A stretch of DNA of 64,000 nucleotides from Channallabes apus. Its lineage: Eukaryota > Chordata > Actinopteri > Siluriformes > Clariidae. The translations under genes and the position numbers were made by a program. Every line of letters starts with the position of its first letter. Positions within the stretch are counted from its first letter, which is position 1. The notes beneath the pieces are model-generated. The model saw only the letters and a program-made list of their open reading frames with translations, was not told the DNA's origin and did no database searches. Positions 52,539 to 60,419 of the stretch are shown piece by piece. The stretch spans positions 3,304,333-3,368,332 of the forward strand of contig CM060126.1 in NCBI GenBank assembly GCA_030522415.1, written 5' to 3'.

Positions 52539-55500
52539 GAATTATATCTGCATTATTTATCCGTTAACTTTCAGCAGTATTGTTCCATCACTGATGGCTC
52601 ATCGCTTTGTTTTTACTTTTCTAGGTGACCCTGACATTCACTGTCTTTAGGTCGAGCTTGAACAGGATTTATTCACGTGCTTAAGCGCAGCCGCTCTCCC
52701 CAATGTCCCCTTAAACACTACATGATGTGTTTTGGTTTGAGACCAAAGCTCACTTTTTTTTCCCGGCGCAGTGTTGTGAGTGTGTATTAATCATTTTCTT
52801 CCCTTTCTCAATCTCAGCAGAGCTCTACACACACTCCCAGCTAACTGGCTGACAGCTGTGATTATTATATCAGCTCAGAATATTTATAATGTGTGTGTGT
52901 GTGTGTTAGTGTGTGTGTGTGTGTGAGAGAGAGAGAGTAATTACTGCATAATTACTCCGCAGTCGTTTTTGGTGGACGTCATTATTCTCCAGCTAGGCAT
53001 ATAATTAACGCACACCGCTTGTCCAGCTGTGTGTGTGTGTGTGTTTGTGTGTGTAGGATTTTCTGGTGATTAGTGTGTCTGTTCTCTCTCTCTCAGGTTT
53101 CTCGTGTAATTGCAGTCCTCTGTACACCGGGCGGCGCTGTGAGACTGAGATTGGCGTGTGCGCGCCGAACCCGTGTCGAAACGGCGGTGTGTGTAAACCC
53201 ATTGGCAGCGCCTTCCTCTGCAGCTGCAAGAGGGGATACACCGGCATCACGTCAGTACACACACACACACACACACACACACATTTCATAATACTATAAT
53301 AATTCACATTTTTATCAACTATGATTCGATAAAAAGAAACAGAAATACTATATAGTACTTATAACAAGTTTTATTAATGCTTTATTAATGGTTTTAATTA
53401 TGTATTAAAATATAATTAATGGTGTATTAAGCATGTACAGTATAAATAGTGTATTGATTGTGTTATTAGTTTGGTTACTGATAGTGTGAGTGATTTTAAT
53501 GGTATATTATTAGTGCTAGTGGTGGTGTGAGGGTTAAATTGCATTAAGGAATGTAAAAAGTATATTAATGGTGTGTTAATGCTGGTATTAGTACGTGGTG
53601 TATTAATGGTGTGTTAGCAGTGTTGGGTGCAACACGTTACAAAGTAACAAAGTACTTGGATTGCGTTTTTGATGTAACGAGTAACAACGCGTTACGTCCG
53701 CTATTTAAGTACTCAGATATTTAGTTTTTTTTTTTTTATTATTGTAATCCGTTATTCAGACAATTTATGTAATCCGTGAGCCAGACAGCAGGCATTTTCG
53801 TCTGTGAAAGTCGTCCTACAAGCCCCGCCCCCGATAACCCGCCCCCCCTATGTTATTCCTGCTGTTATACCCCTATCTCACCTATGCGGTTTGACTATGA
53901 GAGGACCGACGCGCGGAAAGATGGAAACCTAATCACAGCGGCAAAACTCGCGGTGAATCCTGATGAACCGTACTTACGGCCACCGCGCGCAACCGTGTAG
54001 GTGAGATAGGGGTATTAGTAGGTGAGATAGGGGTATTAGTAGGGGAGATAGGGGTATTAGTAGGGGAGATTGGGGTATTAGTAGGTGAGATAGGGGTATT
54101 AGTAGGTGAGATAGGGGTACTAGTAGGGGAGATTGGGGTATTAGTAGGGGAGATTGGGGTATTAGAAGGGGAGATAGGGGTATTAGAAGGGGAGATAGGG
54201 GTATTAGAAGGGGAGATAGGGGTATTAGTAGGTGAGATAGGGGTATTAGTAGGTGAGATAGGGGTATTAGTAGGTGAGATAGGGGTATTAGTAGGGGAGA
54301 TAGGGGTATTAGTAGGGGAGATAGGGGTATTAGTAGGGGAGATAGGGGTATTAGTAGGGGAGATAGGGGTATTAGAAGGGGAGATAGGGGTATTAGAAGG
54401 GGAGATTGGGGTATTAGTAGGTGAGATAGGGGTATTAGTAGGGGAGATTGGGGTATTAGTAGGTGAGATAGGGGTATTAGTAGGGGAGATTGGGGTATTA
54501 GTAGGTGAGATAGGGGTATTAGTAGGGGAGATTGGGGTATTAGAAGGGGAGATAGGGGTATTAGTAGGGGAGATAGGGGTATTAGAAGGGGAGATTGGGG
54601 TATTAGAAGGGGAGATAGGGGTATTAGTAGGTGAGATAGGGGTATTAGTAGGGGAGATAGGGGTATTAGAAGGGGAGATAGGGGTATTAGAAGGGGAGAT
54701 AGGGGTATTAGTAGGGGAGATTGGGGTATTAGTAGGTGAGATAGGGGTATTAGTAGGGGAGATTGGGGTATTAGAAGGGGAGATAGGGGTATTAGTAGGG
54801 GAGATTGGGGTATTAGAAGGGGAGATAGGGGTATTAGTAGGTGAGATAGGGGTATTAGTAGGGGAGATTGGGGTATTAGTAGATGAGATAGGGGTATTAG
54901 TAGGGGAGATGGGGTATTAGTAGGGGAGATTGGGGTATTAGTAGGGGAGATTGGGGTATTAGTAGGGGAGATTGGGGTATTAGTAGGTGAGATAGGGGTA
55001 TTAGTAGGAGAGATAGGGGTATTAGTAGGTGAGATAGGGGTATTAGTAGGTGAGATAGGGGTATTAGTAGGGGAGATTGGGGTATTAGTAGGTGAGATAG
55101 GGGTATTAGTAGGTGAGATAGGGGTATTAGTAGGGGAGATTGGGGTATTAGTAGGGGAGATAGGGGTATTAGTAGGTGAGATAGGGGTATTAGTAGGTGA
55201 GATAGGGGTATTAGTAGGTGAGATAGGGGTATTAGTAGGGGAGATTGGGGTATTAGTAGGGGAGATAGGGGTATTAGTAGGTGAGATAGGGGTATTAGTA
55301 GGTGAGATAGGGGTATTAGTAGGTGAGATAGGGGTATTAGTAGGTGAGATAGGGGTATTAGTAGGTGAGATAGGGGTATTAGTAGGGGAGATTGGGGTAT
55401 TAGTAGGGGAGATGGGGTATTAGTAGGGGAGATTGGGGTATTAGTAGGGGAGATTGGGGTATTAGTAGGGGAGATAGGGGTATTAGAAGGGGAGATAGGG

Positions 55501-57606
55501 GTATTAGAAGGGGAGATAGGGGTATTAGTAGGGGAGATTGGGGTATTAGTAGGTGAGATAGGGGTATTAGTAGGGGAGATTGGGGTATTAGTAGGTGAGA
55601 TAGGGGTATTAGTAGGGGAGATTGGGGTATTAGAAGGGGAGATAGGGGTATTAGTAGGGGAGATAGGGGTATTAGTAGGGGAGATAGGGGTATTAGTAGG
55701 GGAGATTGGGGTATTAGTAGGGGAGATAGGGGTATTAGTAGGTGAGATAGGGGTATTAGTAGGTGAGATAGGGGTATTAGTAGGGGAGATTGGGGTATTA
55801 GTAGGTGAGATAGGGGTATTAGTAGGGGAGATTGGGGTATTAGTAGGGGAGATTGGGGTATTAGTAGGTGAGATAGGGTATTAGTAGGGGAGATTGGGGT
55901 ATTAGAAGGGGAGATAGGGGTATTAGTAGGGGAGATTGGGGTATTAGAAGGGGAGATAGGGGTATTAGTAGGGGAGATTGGGGTATTAGTAGATGAGATA
56001 GGGGTATTAGTAGGGGAGATGGGGTATTAGTAGGGGAGATTGGGGTATTATTAGGGGAGATTGGGGTATTAGTAGGGGAGATTGGGGTATTAGTAGGTGA
56101 GATAGGGGTATTAGTAGGAGAGATAGGGGTATTAGTAGGTGAGATAGGGGTATTAGTAGGTGAGATAGGGGTATTAGTAGGGGAGATTGGGGTATTAGTA
56201 GGTGAGATAGGGGTATTAGTAGGTGAGATAGGGGTATTAGTAGGGGAGATTGGGGTATTAGTAGGGGAGATAGGGGTATTAGTAGGTGAGATAGGGGTAT
56301 TAGTAGGTGAGATAGGGGTATTAGTAGGTGAGATAGGGGTATTAGTAGGGGAGATTGGGGTATTAGTAGGGGAGATAGGGGTATTAGTAGGTGAGATAGG
56401 GGTATTAGTAGGTGAGATAGGGGTATTAGTAGGTGAGATAGGGGTATTAGTAGGTGAGATAGGGGTATTAGTAGGTGAGATAGGGGTATTAGTAGGGGAG
56501 ATTGGGGTATTAGTAGGGGAGATGGGGTATTAGTAGGGGAGATTGGGGTATTAGTAGGGGAGATTGGGGTATTAGTGGGGGAGATAGGGGTATTAGAAGG
56601 GGAGATAGGGGTATTAGAAGGGGAGATAGGGGTATTAGTAGGGGAGATTGGGGTATTAGTAGGTGAGATAGGGGTATTAGTAGGGGAGATTGGGGTATTA
56701 GTAGGTGAGATAGGGGTATTAGTAGGGGAGATTGGGGTATTAGAAGGGGAGATAGGGGTATTAGTAGGGGAGATAGGGGTATTAGTAGGGGAGATAGGGG
56801 TATTAGTAGGGGAGATTGGGGTATTAGTAGGGGAGATAGGGGTATTAGTAGGTGAGATAGGGGTATTAGTAGGTGAGATAGGGGTATTAGTAGGTGAGAT
56901 AGGGGTATTAGTAGGGGAGATTGGGGTATTAGTAGGTGAGATAGGGGTATTAGTAGGGGAGATTGGGGTATTAGTAGGGGAGATTGGGGTATTAGTAGGT
57001 GAGATAGGGGTATTAGTCGGTGAGATAGGGGTATTAGTAGGTGAGATAGGGGTATTAGTAGGTGAGATTGGGGTATTAGTAGGAGAGATTGGGGTATTAG
57101 TAGGTTATGGGCCAAACTTGTCTGAGTGATGATGGTAGAATAATTATAAAGGTCTTGACTAAAACAACATGCATGAGGAATCACAAAGGAGTTTTCATTT
57201 TCTGCAATGCAAAAGTACTCGAACTAGTTACTTTTATCAGAATGTATCGCTGTAATGTAACTGATTACTTTTTAATGACAGTAATTTTGTAATATAATTA
57301 GTTACTTTAAAAAGTAACGTCCCCCAGCACTGTGTGTTAGTGATGATGGTAGTATTAGTGATGCCTACTGGTGGTGTTAGTGCAGGTATTTGTGGTGTTA
57401 ATGTTTAAAGTTTAAATTTATTGTGATATTAGTTGTGCTTAATGGTATGTAAGTGCTGTTATAACATTGCGTCAGTGCTGCTGTGGCGTATTAATGTGTC
57501 TTGGGGTGTATTAGTGATGGTGCTGGTGTGTTAGTGGTGCACTGCTGCTACTGTTCATGGATTTCTCAGTCAAATGAAGCGTGTGATGAAACCCTGTCAT
57601 GCACCG

Positions 57607-57657
<51 letters not shown>

Positions 57658-59032
57658 ACACTCAGTCACCAGGAGAGGGAGCCAAAGATCTCTCTTTGCC
57701 TCTGATCTCCCCCTCGTTCCTCTCTTCTCCCCTCATCCGTTGATTGCTGATGTTTCTCTCTCTCTCTCTCTCTCTTCAACTTCCTTTAATTCATTACTAA
57801 CACACACACACACACACCAGTTTAATTAAATTACATACACACTTGCGCATACACACTCCAATTTAATTAACACACACACACACACACATATGGTCTTGCC
57901 TTCTTTTGATGTGCTTTGAAGAATAAAAATGTAGAAAAAACATTTTATTCTCATTCTTTCATACATAAGACATAATGTGTGTGTGTGTGTGTGTGTATAA
58001 GTAGGTTTATTACGTTTATTTCATACGTGTTGCAATCTAATCGATACACTTGACTAATAGTGTGTGTGTGTGTGTGTGTGTGTGCTGCAGGTGTGAAGAG
58101 GACGTAAACGAGTGCGAACGTGGCGAGCGCTGTGAGGGCGGAGCCTCCTGCGTCAACACCTTCGGCTCCTTCTACTGCAACTGCACCACCCCGGGGTTTG
58201 TGGGCGGAGCCTGTGCCGTCCGTCCCGTCCTGGTCCCCGACATGCGCTCCGGCCCTGCCTACTTTGGGAGGGAGGAGCTTATTGGCGTGGCGGTGGTGCT
58301 GTTCCTGATCATGGCGCTCGTGTTCCTGTTCGTCGCCTTCAGGAAGAAGGTGTTCCAGAAGAGCTACTCACGCAACGACCTGTCGCTCGTCCAGGACCCC
58401 GCCACCGCCGCGCTGCTGCACAAAGCCAACGGACACTTCCCGCCCCTGCAGTGTGGCTCCGGAGACCCCATCAGCCTCTTCACCGAGGGTGGGCGGGGCT
58501 TATTGTCCGGAGAACCCATCGGTCTCTATACGGAGGGTGGGCGGAGCTTATCAGGGCCACCTCAGGTCCCGGTGAGACCGATGGCCTACACGCCGTGCTT
58601 CGGGACTTTGGAGAAGAGGAGCGGTGACAGAAAGGGGGCGGAGCTGACCGAGATGAGTACGTTCAGACAGGGGGCGGAGTCACCGAGAGGGGTGGGCAGT
58701 ATGACACGGAGAGGCGTGGCCGTGTGTAGTGTGGCCCCCAGCCGGTCGGAGTGTGACTCGCCGAGCAACAAGAGAAGCTGGGAGGATGACGATGGTAAGA
58801 GTGACAGCTCTCAGATCTGGTCTCCCTCTGAAGTTTAATGGTTTAAACTCCGCCCACACTCCCCTCAGTACAGAACACACGCTAGAGTAAATATAATAAA
58901 CTTTACAGATGTCTGTGGTCACATCCACGCACGCCGGCCCCTCACCGACCGCGCGCTCAGCCGTGATGTCATCTTTATTAATATTTTTCTTTCCTTATTT
59001 CTTTCGTTCCTTCCTTTGTTCCTTCTTTTTTC

Positions 59033-59064
<32 letters not shown>

Positions 59065-59759
59065 GTTTCATTGCTTTCTTGCTTCCTTTATTTCCTTCCT
59101 TCCTTTCCATCTGTCTTTCTTAGTTATTTCCTTTCTTTCCACTTTTTTTCTTTTTTCTTTCTTTAACTTTTTCATTCATTTCTTCCTTCTTTCACTTTTT
59201 CTTTCTTTTATTCTCTTCTTTCTATATTTCTTTCTTAAATTGTTCCCTTCCTTCATACTTTATCAATATTTTTTCTTTCCTTCTTTCTTTCCTTCCTTCC
59301 TTTTTATCTTTCTTTCTTGCTTCCTTTATTCTCCTCCATTCTTTCCCTCTGTCTTTCTTAGTTTTTTTGTTACCTTCTTTAACCTTTTCACTCCTTCTTT
59401 CTTTTCTTCCTTCCTTTGTTCTTCCTTTCTACCTTTCCTTCCATTTTTCTTTTTCTTTTTTTCTTTCCTTCTTTCTTTTCACTTTTTACTTACTTTCCGT
59501 CTCTGAATGTCTTCACTTCTGTTCAGTTGCACCTTCGCGCTCGCCTCAGCCTGAAGCCTGCTGTTAGCAGAGACTTAATTAAATTAAAGTTTAAAAAAAA
59601 AAACGCAGTTGTCTCGACTCCCTGCGGAGGGCAGCGTGCCTGAACTCAACATCAAACACTCATCAGAATCCCAATCAGATACAGAGAGAGAGATTAAAAA
59701 CCAGAGCAGGATTGAAGTGTCACTTTAAATTCGACTTCTCAGTGTGACGACAGCGAATC

Positions 59760-59817
<58 letters not shown>

Positions 59818-60359
59818 CATATTTCTTTGTTCAGTAGATATGAAACATAACCGAGTAATGAATGAAAGTGTCTTATGGACTTTGACCTCTGACCTTTCAC
59901 AGGGAAAGTGGACATGTTGGACGAGGTCACATGTTTTTCAGGCAGCAACAAAGGAAGCAACTCCGAGGTCCAATCACTGAGCTCCTTCCAGTCGGACTCC
60001 TGTGATGATAACGGTAAGCCCCGCCCACTATGACGCGCTCTCTCTCTCTCTCTCTCCTTGTGTGTGTGTTTGTGAAGAGTGTGAAAATGTGTGTGTGTCA
60101 TCAGTTTCAGCATCAGTGGTGATTAATCAGACCATTAGTTTGGTGTGTGTGTGTGTGAGAGAGAGAGAAAGGCTTCATAATCCTCACTTTTCGGAATGAT
60201 GACATACGCCGACTCTCATCTGTCACGGCTCGGGTCATCATCAGCCAATCAGAACACAGAAGCATCTGCAGTGGACCAATGGCAGCTTTGGATTTACGCA
60301 TATAATTAACACCATGCAATTGTACAATAGTGTTATCTACTGACTTTGTTGTGCAAGTG

Positions 60360-60419
<60 letters not shown>

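Larger units (their letters stand above)
53251..58090. other. fat3 intron (4.8 kb) dominated by a minisatellite-bearing transposon
   Basis: Starts with a (CA)n array at the donor. It contains the hAT-like element (53618-57332), CA arrays at 57610-57650 and 57801-57817, a (TC)n run at 57756-57773 and a final (TG)n acceptor tract. 53300-53610 and 57345-57600 are TTAATGGTG-rich and AT-rich with no gene. Confidence 0.85.
58795..59902. other. fat3 intron (1.1 kb) with possible alternative 3' end
   Basis: The frame from exon 24 stays open to TAA at 58836-58838. AATAAA follows at 58895-58900 and a GT-rich TGTCTGTGGTC at 58909-58919. Then comes a long (CTTT)n/(CCTT)n tract (about 58985-59500) and a (GT)n array at 59762-59813. 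Confidence 0.8.

Noticed and set aside
54001..57103. CRISPR-like array
   Set aside because: Units follow head to tail with no unique spacers, in vertebrate DNA without cas genes. It is a minisatellite.
56510..57184. Long open frames on both strands (GEIGVLV repeats on +, LIPLSPL repeats on -)
   Set aside because: They are forced by a 21-bp repeat, whose period is divisible by three. They begin and end in non-coding transposon or intron DNA, with no signal peptide, splice or homology evidence.
58050..58838. Treating 58838 as the normal C-terminus of FAT3
   Set aside because: A good donor (GTAAGA) at 58795 joins in frame to strongly conserved tail exons at 59903 and 60452. The stop can only serve an alternative isoform.
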